Source: Betaproteobacteria bacterium (GTDB lineage Bacteria; Pseudomonadota; Gammaproteobacteria; Burkholderiales; SHXO01). Taken from it: a stretch of DNA of 36,490 nucleotides. Every line of letters begins with the position of its first letter. Position 1 is the first letter of the stretch. The stretch lies in assembly GCA_025356655.1 (NCBI GenBank), contig JANXRW010000073.1:1-36490 (forward strand). Direction: 5' to 3'. Under the pieces are notes generated by a model. It was not told where the DNA came from, did no database searches, and saw nothing but the letters and a program-made list of their open reading frames with translations. Positions 1-6,871 of this stretch are shown here, piece after piece. The position numbers were made by a program, and so were the translations under genes.

Positions 1-196
1 TGAGCCCTTTCGCCTGCAGGCGGTTGAGCGCAATGCGGCAGCTGATCTCCTTGGGTCGTCCGTGGTGATCGGTCCAGTCCAGCCACTCACAGACCTGGCG
101 CGCCACCGCCCCGCGGGTAAGATGGGGCTGGCTACCCACCAGATCGCGGATGCGCAGGATCAGTTCATCGGTGAAATCGTGGCGGGTGACGACCAT
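1..196 (-). CDS. DUF4338 (DruA-like) protein, 5' part only
   Basis: The first 65 codons read from ATG at 196 and run off the window edge. The protein starts MVVTRHDFTDELILRI and continues with a conserved-looking stretch holding Leu-Thr-Arg-Gly, CEWLDW, a basic 'GRPKEISCRIAL' segment and 'RLQAKGL'. This arrangement matches my recollection of the N-terminus of DUF4338 proteins, the family of DruA from the Druantia phage-defence system. Many DUF4338 genes are also found singly or in mobile elements. The gene lies back-to-back with the broken end of an amidase-family gene, which suggests that it arrived with inserted DNA. The catalytic part is outside the window, so neither defence nor transposition can be assigned. 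A good promoter (204-232) would start RNA almost at the ATG. Confidence 0.6.
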   Translation of the reverse strand, partial: MVVTRHDFTDELILRIRDLVGSQPHLTRGAVARQVCEWLDWTDHHGRPKEISCRIALNRLQAKGL

Positions 197-203
197 GGAT
201 CGA

Positions 204-232
204 ACAATAGCGGGAAAAAACCAACTTGTCCA
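204..232 (-). promoter_or_regulatory. Sigma-70-type promoter for the DUF4338 gene
   Basis: On the minus strand TGGACA (232-227) and TATTGT (209-204) are separated by exactly 17 nt. They match the TTGACA/TATAAT consensus at 5/6 and 4/6 positions. RNA would begin around 196-198, at or next to the ATG at 196, so the message would be leaderless or nearly so. The promoter lies in the short segment between the lost amidase homology (about 250) and the DUF4338 start, and probably belongs to the inserted DNA. Confidence 0.5.
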
Positions 233-245
233 GTGTGTGCACTAG

Positions 246-1512
246 TCAGCTCAGGGCGAGGTCGATGGAGGACTTCGAGTAGATCTCGGACTGAGCCTTC
301 TCTCCCAAGTCCACCAGATAGTTGGGGAAACTGAACCCGTGCAGCACGTATTCCGTCTGCGTTTCGAGCAGCGGATAGTTGAGGCTCTCCAGCGCCGTGC
401 CGAAGAGATCCGCCTTGCTTGTGCAGTATGAGTTGGAAGGTACCGGTGAGCGAACACTCGATGGCGGTACCGCACAGTTCGGAGTCGCCCTGGGACGCGT
501 GCGGGTCACCCACGGAGAACAGCCCACCGTTCACGGCCACCGGATAGTACATGGTTGCACCTTTGCCGATACGCCAGTTGTCAATGTTGCCACCGGTGTA
601 AGTGGGTGGGATGGAGTCCACCATCTCCGCCTCCGCCGGGGCGAGGCCCATGGTTCCGAAGTGCGGCCGGATGGGGACGCGGATGTTTTTCAGGATGCCC
701 CAGTTCTCCGTAATGGTGCTGTGATCCACCGGCACGCCGGGATAGTCGATGATCTTGTGCACGATGCCAAAGGGATCGGTTTGCGGCGTCCAGCGGAAGT
801 TGTACAAGGCGCGCGCCCAATCCCGCTCGCCAGTGGGATCGACCTCATAGATGGTGATGACCTCGCGCTTCTTGGGCTCCTCGATCAGGTCGTTGTAATG
901 AAAACCCCACCATGCAGCGGCGTTGCTGCCAAAGCTCTTGCCTGGGAAAGCCGGGTTGGCGCAAGGCCTGGGCTTGACGTCCAGAATGCGCACCTCCAGC
1001 ACGTCTCCGGGCTCAGCCCCCTTAACCGCGACGGGGCCCGTGCAAATGTGCACGCCGAAGCCCTCGCCGGCGCCTCGCCCGTAGATGGAGGCGTCCATGG
1101 GGCCAGCGCCCCGGCGATCGACCTTCTTTTTATCCGCATCCCAGTAAAAGACGCTCTCGGCGCCCGGGTCGCCGGCCACCATCCGGTCATGATCGTCGTT
1201 GGCGTGGTGGGTAAGCGTCTCGATGGTCACGAAGTCTCCGGACTCGACCTCCACCAGCGGCGGCAGATTCTTGCTGAAGTAACCCCAGTGGACGGTCTTG
1301 TCCGTGGCCGGAACGTGATAGTGGTTGATCGTGCTACGGGTCGTGCCCGTGTCTGCGCGCGCCAGGGATGCGGTGCTGAGGCCGCCGAGCGCTGCGGAGC
1401 TTGCCGCCACCGCCGCCTGCAGGAAGTTGCGCCGCGGCCTGTGAACCTCCGGGGCAGCGGCGATCGGTTTCGAGGTTTCAGGGGCGTTGGCGGGGGTGTC
1501 TTGTTGGTCCAT
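246..1512 (-). pseudogene. Tat-exported acetamidase/formamidase family, frameshifted and 3'-truncated
   Basis: Translation from 1512 gives a protein with a twin-arginine signal (RRNFLQ near residue 28, then an Ala-rich hydrophobic stretch) followed by an FmdA/AmdA-type amidohydrolase. Recognisable blocks are 'THHANDDHDRM', 'HICTGPVAVKGAEPGDVLEV', 'HFGTMGLAP' and 'GDPHASQGDSELCGTAIE'. Around 415-420 (codon about 364) the family sequence leaves this frame after 'LILHK' and resumes in the next one as 'ADLFGTALESLNYPLLETQT', consistent with one extra base or two lost. The restored frame stops at 246, just after 'SKSSIDLAL'. By my recollection about 50 more residues are normally present, ending in the conserved 'VDGNWGVHA' region. 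The gene is therefore damaged twice, by a frameshift and by loss of its 3' end at the junction with DUF4338 DNA. Its likely former role was hydrolysis of a short amide in the periplasm. Confidence 0.8.
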
Positions 1513-1610
1513 GGGTGCTCCGTCGGGCGGGGTGAAAGGGTCGAGATGCTTTGCCGCTCCCGGGGTTAGGTGGGCCGATGTAGGGGGCGCCCGGACGGCG
1601 AATCCTTGTT

Positions 1611-1626
1611 TGCACGGGCCGTGCCT
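1611..1626 (-). promoter_or_regulatory. Sigma-54-type (-24/-12) promoter of the amidase gene
   Basis: The minus strand reads AGGCACGGCCCGTGCA. Against the RpoN consensus TGGCACG-N4-TTGCA it keeps the GG and GC elements at the right spacing, with two mismatches at the least critical places. It lies about 100 nt upstream of the amidase start. RpoN promoters commonly drive nitrogen-scavenging genes, which suits an amidase. Caveat: the core is also a 6+1+6 inverted repeat (GCACGG-G-CCGTGC), so it could instead be an operator. Confidence 0.5.
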
Positions 1627-1663
1627 AGAAGCGCCGCCGCAATCGGAATATTTAAGCCATTAA

Positions 1664-1676
1664 AATCAATTGATTA
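1664..1676 (+). promoter_or_regulatory. IHF-like site
   Basis: AATCAATTGATTA matches the IHF consensus WATCAANNNNTTR at every defined position. It sits in an AT-rich island in otherwise GC-rich DNA, roughly 40 bp upstream of the sigma-54-like promoter. IHF commonly bends DNA there to bring an activator onto RpoN holoenzyme. The first 12 bases are a perfect palindrome, so a dimeric repressor is an alternative. Confidence 0.45.
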
Positions 1677-1748
1677 TTCGGAAAACGGGTAGGCTATCTC
1701 GCTCCCGGCGCCCGCCGATGGTGCGCCGCCGCGATCGCGCGCTCGGGA

Positions 1749-1764
1749 CTGGTGCTTGCACCAG
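1749..1764. promoter_or_regulatory. 16-bp inverted repeat, possible operator
   Basis: CTGGTGC-TT-GCACCAG is a perfect 7+2+7 inverted repeat, about 80 bp upstream of the glutaredoxin-like gene. No T-run follows, so it does not look like a terminator. It could be an operator for that gene or for the divergent amidase gene. The regulator is not identifiable; the half-site order is opposite to that of NtrC sites. Confidence 0.3.
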
Positions 1765-1845
1765 CGACTGGGCGCTCGCAGCCCCAAAGGCAGGCCCGGT
1801 GCGGAGCGTTCCCAGCTACCATGGCGGCTTGATGGAGGGACCGCC

Positions 1846-2229
1846 ATGGGTCGGCGAATTCTGGAGGAAGCAAGCATCCACCCGGATATCCGGGCGCTTG
1901 TGGCGGGGCACCATGCGGAGGTGGTGGAAGAGGTGCGCGCGGCGATCGCCGCCCAGGACATCGTCGTGGTGGGAATGGCGCAGAACCCGTGGCCGCGGAT
2001 GGCACGCCGGATCCTGCGCGAGCAAGGGGCGGCACACACCTACCTGGAATATGGCAGTTACCTCCAAGGCTGGCGCCGTCGAACGGCCCTTAAAATGTGG
2101 GCCGGCTGGCCCACATTTCCCATGATCTTCCTCAAGGGCAGGCTCATCGGCGGAGCAAGCGACCTGCGCCGCCTCGTGCGCAGCGGGGAATTCCAGCGCT
2201 TACTAGCCGCAAAAAGCGGCGGGGAATAG
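1846..2229 (+). CDS. Glutaredoxin-fold protein without active-site cysteines
   Basis: The protein has 127 residues. ATG 1846 was chosen because GGAGG lies about 8 nt upstream and the family match begins there. The fold resembles monothiol glutaredoxins: a beta strand 'DIVVVGM', the active-site position, then 'YLEYGSY', a 'WPTFPMIF' segment equivalent to the Grx 'WPTxPQ' cis-Pro motif, and 'GGASDL' equivalent to 'GG(C/S)DDL'. Where Grx proteins carry CGFS or CPYC this one has NPWP, and no Cys occurs anywhere in the protein. Classical thiol redox catalysis is therefore excluded. A glutathione-binding, scaffold or Fe-S-related role is inference. The flavin oxidoreductase gene starts 6 bp downstream, so the two are probably co-transcribed. 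Confidence 0.8.
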   Translation: MGRRILEEASIHPDIRALVAGHHAEVVEEVRAAIAAQDIVVVGMAQNPWPRMARRILREQGAAHTYLEYGSYLQGWRRRTALKMWAGWPTFPMIFLKGRLIGGASDLRRLVRSGEFQRLLAAKSGGE

Positions 2230-2235
2230 GCGAAA

Positions 2236-3240
2236 ATGAAACTTTCCGTGCTCGATCAGTCGCCCTGGGCCAAGGGCCGCACGCCGGGGGATGCCATCCG
2301 GGAATCCCTGGCGCTGGCCCGCCACTGCGAAGCGCTCGGGTACCACCGCTACTGGGTATCGGAGCACCACAACAGCGACAGCATCGTGGGCAGCGCCCCG
2401 GAGGTCCTCATGGCGGCGATCGCCGCCACCACCTCGCGCATCCGCGTGGGTAGCGCCGGCGTGATGCTGCCGCATTACTCGGCGCTCAAAGTCGCCGAAC
2501 AGTTCCGCGTCCTGGAGAGCATCGCGCCTGGACGCATCGATCTCGGGCTTGGCCGGGCGCCCGGCTCGGACGGGCTCACCGCTCATGCGCTCAATCCCTA
2601 CGCCGACGCAGCCGAGCAGTTTCCTCAGCAGGTCCGCGACCTGCAAGCGTGGGTGGCAGGCACCGCGCTCGCCGAGGGTCACCCCTACGCCTCCATTAAG
2701 GCCCACCCCACGGGGGACAATGCGCCCGAGATGTGGATTTTGGGGAGCTCGGACTACGGCGCGCAACTCGCCGCGTACTTCGGATTACCCTACGCCTATG
2801 CTTACTTCTTCAGCGACGGACGCGGCGTGGAACAGGCTCTTTCACTCTACCGGGCCAACTACAGGCCAAGCCTACGCAACCCTCGGCCCCGGGCGACAGT
2901 CTGCGTCTGGGCCGTGGCTGCCGAAACGGAGGCTGAGGCATGGCGACTGCTACGCACCCGGGAGCTTTGGCGTGTCGGGTTCGAGAAGGGTGTGCGGCAT
3001 CCGCTGGTCACCCCGGAGGAAGCCGCCCTGTATCCCTATACGGCGCAGGAGCGGGCGACGGTGGACGCATTGCGCGCCAAGGCCACGGTAGGAACGGGCG
3101 AGCAACTGAAGGCGCAGCTAACGGCGCTCGCCGCGCGGCTGGATCTGGAGGAACTCGTGATCAACACCTGGACGCACGACCACCCGGCTCGCCTACGCTC
3201 CTACGAAATCATTGCCGAGGCCTTCGGAATCAGGCCTTAG
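2236..3240 (+). CDS. LLM-class flavin-dependent oxidoreductase (MsnO8-like)
   Basis: The 334-residue protein begins MKLSVLDQSPWAKGRTP and shows the bacterial-luciferase-like TIM-barrel signatures: 'YHRYWVSEHHN' near residues 36-46, 'TSRIRVGSAGVMLPHYSALKVAE', and 'GRIDLGLGRAPGSD'. These are the hallmarks of the MsnO8-type single-component subgroup that uses reduced flavin. The substrate is unknown. The start is 6 bp after the glutaredoxin-like gene. The 3' end overlaps the convergent panB gene by 11 bp, so there is no room for a dedicated terminator between them. Confidence 0.9.
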   Translation: MKLSVLDQSPWAKGRTPGDAIRESLALARHCEALGYHRYWVSEHHNSDSIVGSAPEVLMAAIAATTSRIRVGSAGVMLPHYSALKVAEQFRVLESIAPGRIDLGLGRAPGSDGLTAHALNPYADAAEQFPQQVRDLQAWVAGTALAEGHPYASIKAHPTGDNAPEMWILGSSDYGAQLAAYFGLPYAYAYFFSDGRGVEQALSLYRANYRPSLRNPRPRATVCVWAVAAETEAEAWRLLRTRELWRVGFEKGVRHPLVTPEEAALYPYTAQERATVDALRAKATVGTGEQLKAQLTALAARLDLEELVINTWTHDHPARLRSYEIIAEAFGIRP

Positions 3241-4090
3241 GCAGCTTCGCGAGCATCGCCTGATACTCGTCGTCTTTCATGGTGAAGCTGTGCTCAGCAG
3301 CAGGGAATCCACCCGCCTTCACGTCATCCTGGAAGTCGGTCAGCGCCTTGCTGATCAGATCCCCGCAATTGACGTAACGCTTCACGAATTTCGGCGTGAA
3401 CCGGTCGAAGAGCCCGACCATGTCGTGCAGCACCAGGTTCTGGCCATCGCATTGGGGTCCCGCCCCAATCCCAATGGTGGGAATCTGCAGGCGCTCGGTG
3501 ATCAGTCCGGCCACCCGGTCAGGAATGGCTTCGAGCACGATGGCAAAGCACCCGGCCCGTTCGAGGGCCAGAGCGTCGCGAAGTAGCTGCGCGCCGGCCT
3601 CGGCACTGCGTCCTTGAACCCGAAAACCGCCGAGCTTGGACATCAACTGGGGCGTGAGCCCGATGTGGGCCATGACCGGGATCCCCGCGCGCACGACTGC
3701 CTCGGCCATGGGCGCGAAATCCTCCCCACCTTCGAGCTTCACCACATCGGCGCCGCCCTCCTTGATCATGCGCATGGCGCTGTTTATGGCGTCAGCCGTG
3801 CTGGCGTGGTAAGCCCCCAGCGGCAGGTCGCCGACGACGATAGCCCGCTGCACGGCCCGGCTTATGGCACGGGCGTGATGAATCATCTCGTCCATGGTGA
3901 CGGGAACGGTGCTGGCGTATCCCAGGGCCGTCATCCCCAGCGAGTCCCCCACCAGGATGCAGTCGATGCCGGAGCGGTCCACTAGCTGAGCCGTGGGGAA
4001 ATCCACGGCCGTGACCTGGAAGATTTTCTCGCCACGGGCCACCTTGGCCTGCAAGTCGAAGGTGGTTAATTTTTTCGGTGCCTCAGCCAT
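3230..4090 (-). CDS. panB: 3-methyl-2-oxobutanoate hydroxymethyltransferase
   Basis: PanB makes ketopantoate from 2-oxoisovalerate using 5,10-methylene-tetrahydrofolate, the first committed step of pantothenate/CoA synthesis. At 286 residues it is slightly longer than the E. coli enzyme. Visible blocks are 'DCILVGDSLGM' (metal-binding Asp at residue 49), 'VVGDLPLGAY' (Asp 88), 'VKLEGGE' (118-124), 'VMAHIGLTPQ', the catalytic Glu in 'VLEAIP' (about 187) and 'IGIGAGPQCDGQ'. panC, its usual partner, is not in the window. The gene is convergent with the flavin oxidoreductase and overlaps it by 11 bp. Confidence 0.97.
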   Translation of the reverse strand: MAEAPKKLTTFDLQAKVARGEKIFQVTAVDFPTAQLVDRSGIDCILVGDSLGMTALGYASTVPVTMDEMIHHARAISRAVQRAIVVGDLPLGAYHASTADAINSAMRMIKEGGADVVKLEGGEDFAPMAEAVVRAGIPVMAHIGLTPQLMSKLGGFRVQGRSAEAGAQLLRDALALERAGCFAIVLEAIPDRVAGLITERLQIPTIGIGAGPQCDGQNLVLHDMVGLFDRFTPKFVKRYVNCGDLISKALTDFQDDVKAGGFPAAEHSFTMKDDEYQAMLAKLPKA

Positions 4091-4186
4091 GTGAACCCTC
4101 TCGTTGTAATCGATAGCCTGCCGGCCGCAATATGGCCCCGCACCGGCGAAGGGCCGATTCTAGCCCCGCCGGGCGCACCAAGCGTT

Positions 4187-5017
4187 TCAGTAGCGTGCGT
4201 CGGCAGGTTTACCCCCGCGCGGCCAATCCCCGCCCTTGGCGGCGAAGTCGGGGCGGGGCTGGGAGGTAAAAAACGCCGCCACATCCCAGGCATCCTCATC
4301 CGACAAACTCCCGCCCTGCCCCAAGGGCATATTGGCTTTGACGAAGGCGGCAGCCGTGGAGAGGCGCCCCATGCCCGCACCGACGTTGAAGGACCGCGGC
4401 CCCCACAGGGGTGGCACCGCCAACTCCGCTGCTGCGCCGCGCAAGCCCTCTCCCTGGGCTCCATGGCAAAGTGCGCACTTCTGCGCATAGACTGCGGCGC
4501 CCCGTACGGGGTCCACGACGGGCCCGGCGGGCAAGCGTTGAAACCCCCGCCCGGGGACGCTTTGCCCAACCGGGACTCCCCGCGAAACCCACTGCATGTA
4601 GGCCATGATGGCGCGCATCTCCGGGCTGTCGAGCGGCAGCGCCCGGCCATTGGCGGAACGCTCGAAACAGTCGTTGATGCGGTCTTCCAGTAGGTTCACT
4701 CGGGCGTTGCGCGCCCGGAACTCCGGAAATACGCCCCAGACGCCAACCCAGGGGGCGGCGAAAGGGGTTCGCCCACCATTGAGGTGACAACTGGTGCAGT
4801 TCAGGTCGTTGCCCACGTAGGCCGGGACCGCGGTGGGCGTGCTGCGCAGGATCCGCTCGCCTAAGCGCACGGCCTCCCCGACCTCACCCGAGGGGACGGG
4901 CGCCGGCTGCGGCCAGCCCGCCGGCACGGGCTCCTCGCCGGCAACAGCCACAGCGGCCAGAAGCAACAGGGCGCTTGGCGTTGGCCAACACCTAGCATAG
5001 GAACGTAGCGTTCTCAT
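4187..5017 (-). CDS. Dihaem cytochrome c, TsdA-like (thiosulfate dehydrogenase family)
   Basis: The 276-residue protein has an N-terminal hydrophobic signal segment and two haem c motifs, CTSCH (74-78) and CALCH (181-185). Between them 'INDCFERSANG' carries Cys117, spaced from the first motif as the unusual Cys haem-1 ligand is in TsdA-type thiosulfate dehydrogenases. 'VKANMPLG' (226-233) supplies the Lys/Met pair expected to ligate haem 2. TsdA oxidises thiosulfate to tetrathionate, or runs in reverse, in the periplasm. I call it TsdA-like from these motifs; another c-type electron carrier is possible. It diverges from thiS and has no sulfur-oxidation neighbours. Confidence 0.7.
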   Translation of the reverse strand: MRTLRSYARCWPTPSALLLLAAVAVAGEEPVPAGWPQPAPVPSGEVGEAVRLGERILRSTPTAVPAYVGNDLNCTSCHLNGGRTPFAAPWVGVWGVFPEFRARNARVNLLEDRINDCFERSANGRALPLDSPEMRAIMAYMQWVSRGVPVGQSVPGRGFQRLPAGPVVDPVRGAAVYAQKCALCHGAQGEGLRGAAAELAVPPLWGPRSFNVGAGMGRLSTAAAFVKANMPLGQGGSLSDEDAWDVAAFFTSQPRPDFAAKGGDWPRGGKPADARY

Positions 5018-5075
5018 CGGTCGTTATGGCTCCAGCAGGCGGCGGGGAGGCCGCGGCGCGACCGGACCCCCATGC

Positions 5076-5081
5076 TACAAT
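5076..5081 (+). promoter_or_regulatory. Probable -10 element for thiSG-trmB
   Basis: TACAAT (5/6 match to TATAAT) lies 35 nt before the proposed thiS start. No good -35 hexamer is visible at 16-18 nt. Its position downstream of the ATG at 5026 argues that the longer thiS reading is not translated. I see no TPP riboswitch in this short leader. Confidence 0.35.
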
Positions 5082-5115
5082 TTTACCCTTGTCTGATCGT
5101 TTTGGACCCCCCCCC

Positions 5116-5319
5116 TTGATTACCGTCATCCTGAATGGCGCTGCGCGAGCGCTGGAGGAAGGCCTGAGCCTGGCCGCGCTGCTCGAGTTGCTCACGCTCA
5201 CGGGCAAACGGGTGGCGGTTGAGCGAAACGGCGAGATCGTCGCGCGCAGCCAATTGGCCAGCGTGCGTGTCGCCGACGGGGATCGGCTGGAAATCGTTGT
5301 TGCCGTGGGAGGTGGCTGA
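5116..5319 (+). CDS. thiS: Sulfur carrier protein ThiS
   Basis: This 67-residue ubiquitin-like carrier is adenylated and thiocarboxylated at its C-terminal Gly and donates sulfur for the thiamin thiazole. The family sequence starts at 'ITVILNG', so TTG 5116 is the best start. An ATG at 5026 would add 30 residues unlike ThiS and lies upstream of the likely -10. The tail 'IVVAVGGG' supplies the terminal Gly. A run of nine C (5107-5115) sits directly before the start codon, and the ribosome-binding site is weak. The stop overlaps thiG by one base. Confidence 0.88.
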   Translation: MITVILNGAARALEEGLSLAALLELLTLTGKRVAVERNGEIVARSQLASVRVADGDRLEIVVAVGGG

Positions 5320-6131
5320 TGGCCCCGAAGGATGCACCCCTTGTGATCGCCGGCAGGAGCTACACCTCGCGTCTCCTGGTTGGCACGGGCAAGTACCGGG
5401 ACTTCGAGCAAACCCGCTCGGCCGTGCTGGCGAGCGGCGCGGAAATCGTGACCGTGGCCATCCGCCGGACCAACATCGGACAGACCGCGGGCGAGCCCAG
5501 CCTCCTGGAAGCCCTGCCCCCCGAGGAGTTCACCATCCTGCCCAATACCGCGGGGTGCTACAACGCCGCGGACGCGGTGCGTACCCTGCGCCTGGCACGC
5601 GAACTGCTCGACGGCCACCGCCTTGTGAAGCTCGAGGTCCTGGGTGATCCCGAGACCTTGTTTCCAAACGTCGTTGAGACGCTGGCGGCTGCCCGAACCC
5701 TGGTTGCGGACGGCTTCGACGTCATGGTCTACACCTCGGATGACCCCATCGTGGCGCGCCAGTTGGAGGACATCGGCTGCGCGGCCATCATGCCGCTGGC
5801 CAGCCTGATCGGCTCAGGCATGGGCATTGTCAATCCCTGGAACCTGTCCATCATCATCGACCGGGCGCGCGTGCCGGTACTCGTGGACGCGGGTGTCGGC
5901 ACGGCATCCGACGCGACCATCGCCATGGAACTGGGCTGCGATGGCGTGCTAACCAACACGGCAATCGCCGCCGCCGGGGACCCGGTGCGCATGGCCGCGG
6001 CCATGGGTATGGCGGTTCGGGCCGGGCGCGAGGCGTATCTCTCCGGGCGCATGCCGCGAAAAACCTACGCCGCTAGCCCCAGTTCCCCCGCCGGCGGACT
6101 GCTCACGCCGGAACCCGACACCCGGGCGTGA
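5319..6131 (+). CDS. thiG: Thiazole synthase ThiG
   Basis: The 270-residue TIM-barrel enzyme forms the thiazole phosphate of thiamin from deoxyxylulose-5-phosphate, dehydroglycine and ThiS-thiocarboxylate. Key blocks are 'LLVGTGKY' (20-27), '[13 protein letters not shown]' and 'VKLEVLGD', whose Lys104 is the expected Schiff-base residue. '[15 protein letters not shown]' and '[11 protein letters not shown]' form the phosphate-binding end. Translation is coupled to thiS by a 1-bp TGATG overlap and to trmB by 4 bp. Confidence 0.97.
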   Translation: MAPKDAPLVIAGRSYTSRLLVGTGKYRDFEQTRSAVLASGAEIVTVAIRRTNIGQTAGEPSLLEALPPEEFTILPNTAGCYNAADAVRTLRLARELLDGHRLVKLEVLGDPETLFPNVVETLAAARTLVADGFDVMVYTSDDPIVARQLEDIGCAAIMPLASLIGSGMGIVNPWNLSIIIDRARVPVLVDAGVGTASDATIAMELGCDGVLTNTAIAAAGDPVRMAAAMGMAVRAGREAYLSGRMPRKTYAASPSSPAGGLLTPEPDTRA

Positions 6132-6871
6132 GTGAGGTGGAGAGCGGGCCGCAGGAGCCGCTCGCACTGGGCGAACCGGCGCGCCCCGCCGTGCGCAGTT
6201 ACGTGCTGCGCCAAGGGCGCATGTCGGTGGCGCAGAAGCGGGCTTACGAAACATTGTTCGATTCCCACGCCATCGTCTATGCCGAGGGCATCCTGGACTT
6301 CGGCCAGACCTTCGGGCGTGGCGCCCCCTGCGTGCTCGAGATCGGTTTCGGCATGGGCGAGACGACGGCGGCCATCGCCGGAGCGAATCCGGAGCGCGAC
6401 TTCATCGCAGTGGAGGTGCACTCGCCCGGGGTGGGAAGCCTGCTCAAGCAGATCGCTGAGCGGGGACTGGGCAACGTGCGCATCATTCAGCACGACGTGG
6501 TGGAAGTGCTGCGCCACATGATCGCTCCCGGGAGTCTCGCCGGAATCCACGTGTTTTTCCCGGATCCCTGGCCGAAGAAGCGCCACCACAAGCGGCGGCT
6601 TATCCAGTCCCCCTTCGTCGCCCTGGCCGCCTCCCGCCTCTCGCCCGGCGGTTACCTGCACCTGGCGACGGACTGGCTGGAGTATGCCGAGCAGATGTTA
6701 GCCGTGCTGGATGCCGAACCGCTCCTGCGCAATCGATCGACGGGGTTCGCACCTCGGCCTGAACACCGCCCGCTCACGAAGTTCGAGCAGCGCGGGCTGC
6801 GTCTAGGGCACCCGGTGTGCGACCTGCTCTTCGAGCGCGCCCGGACACCTGAGGGCTCAGGGCAGGAATAG
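6128..6871 (+). CDS. trmB: tRNA (guanine-N7-)-methyltransferase
   Basis: TrmB puts m7G at position 46 of tRNA using S-adenosylmethionine. The 247-residue protein starts at GTG, overlapping the thiG stop by 4 bp. '[11 protein letters not shown]' (70-80) is the SAM-binding loop and '[16 protein letters not shown]' is the family signature that includes the catalytic Asp. The end overlaps the convergent hemW by 15 bp. The thiS-thiG-trmB order is a familiar betaproteobacterial arrangement. Confidence 0.97.
   Translation: MSEVESGPQEPLALGEPARPAVRSYVLRQGRMSVAQKRAYETLFDSHAIVYAEGILDFGQTFGRGAPCVLEIGFGMGETTAAIAGANPERDFIAVEVHSPGVGSLLKQIAERGLGNVRIIQHDVVEVLRHMIAPGSLAGIHVFFPDPWPKKRHHKRRLIQSPFVALAASRLSPGGYLHLATDWLEYAEQMLAVLDAEPLLRNRSTGFAPRPEHRPLTKFEQRGLRLGHPVCDLLFERARTPEGSGQE

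Larger units (their letters stand above)
1513..1845. other. Divergent intergenic control region
   Basis: This 333-bp stretch lies between the divergent amidase pseudogene and the glutaredoxin-like gene. I see no convincing coding sequence. It holds a sigma-54-like element on the minus strand (1611-1626), an AT-rich island with a perfect 12-bp palindrome and IHF match (1664-1676), and a 16-bp inverted repeat (1749-1764). These are listed separately. Confidence 0.6.

Noticed and set aside
379-1569. 396-codon open frame on the plus strand
   Set aside because: It is antisense to the amidase-family pseudogene, whose family blocks are obvious on the other strand.
1749-1764. NtrC binding site
   Set aside because: The half-sites are GGTGC-N2-GCACC, the reverse order of the GCAC-N7-GTGC layout of NtrC sites.
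5026-5115. ATG start 30 codons upstream for thiS
   Set aside because: The added residues do not resemble ThiS and the likely -10 element lies inside this stretch.
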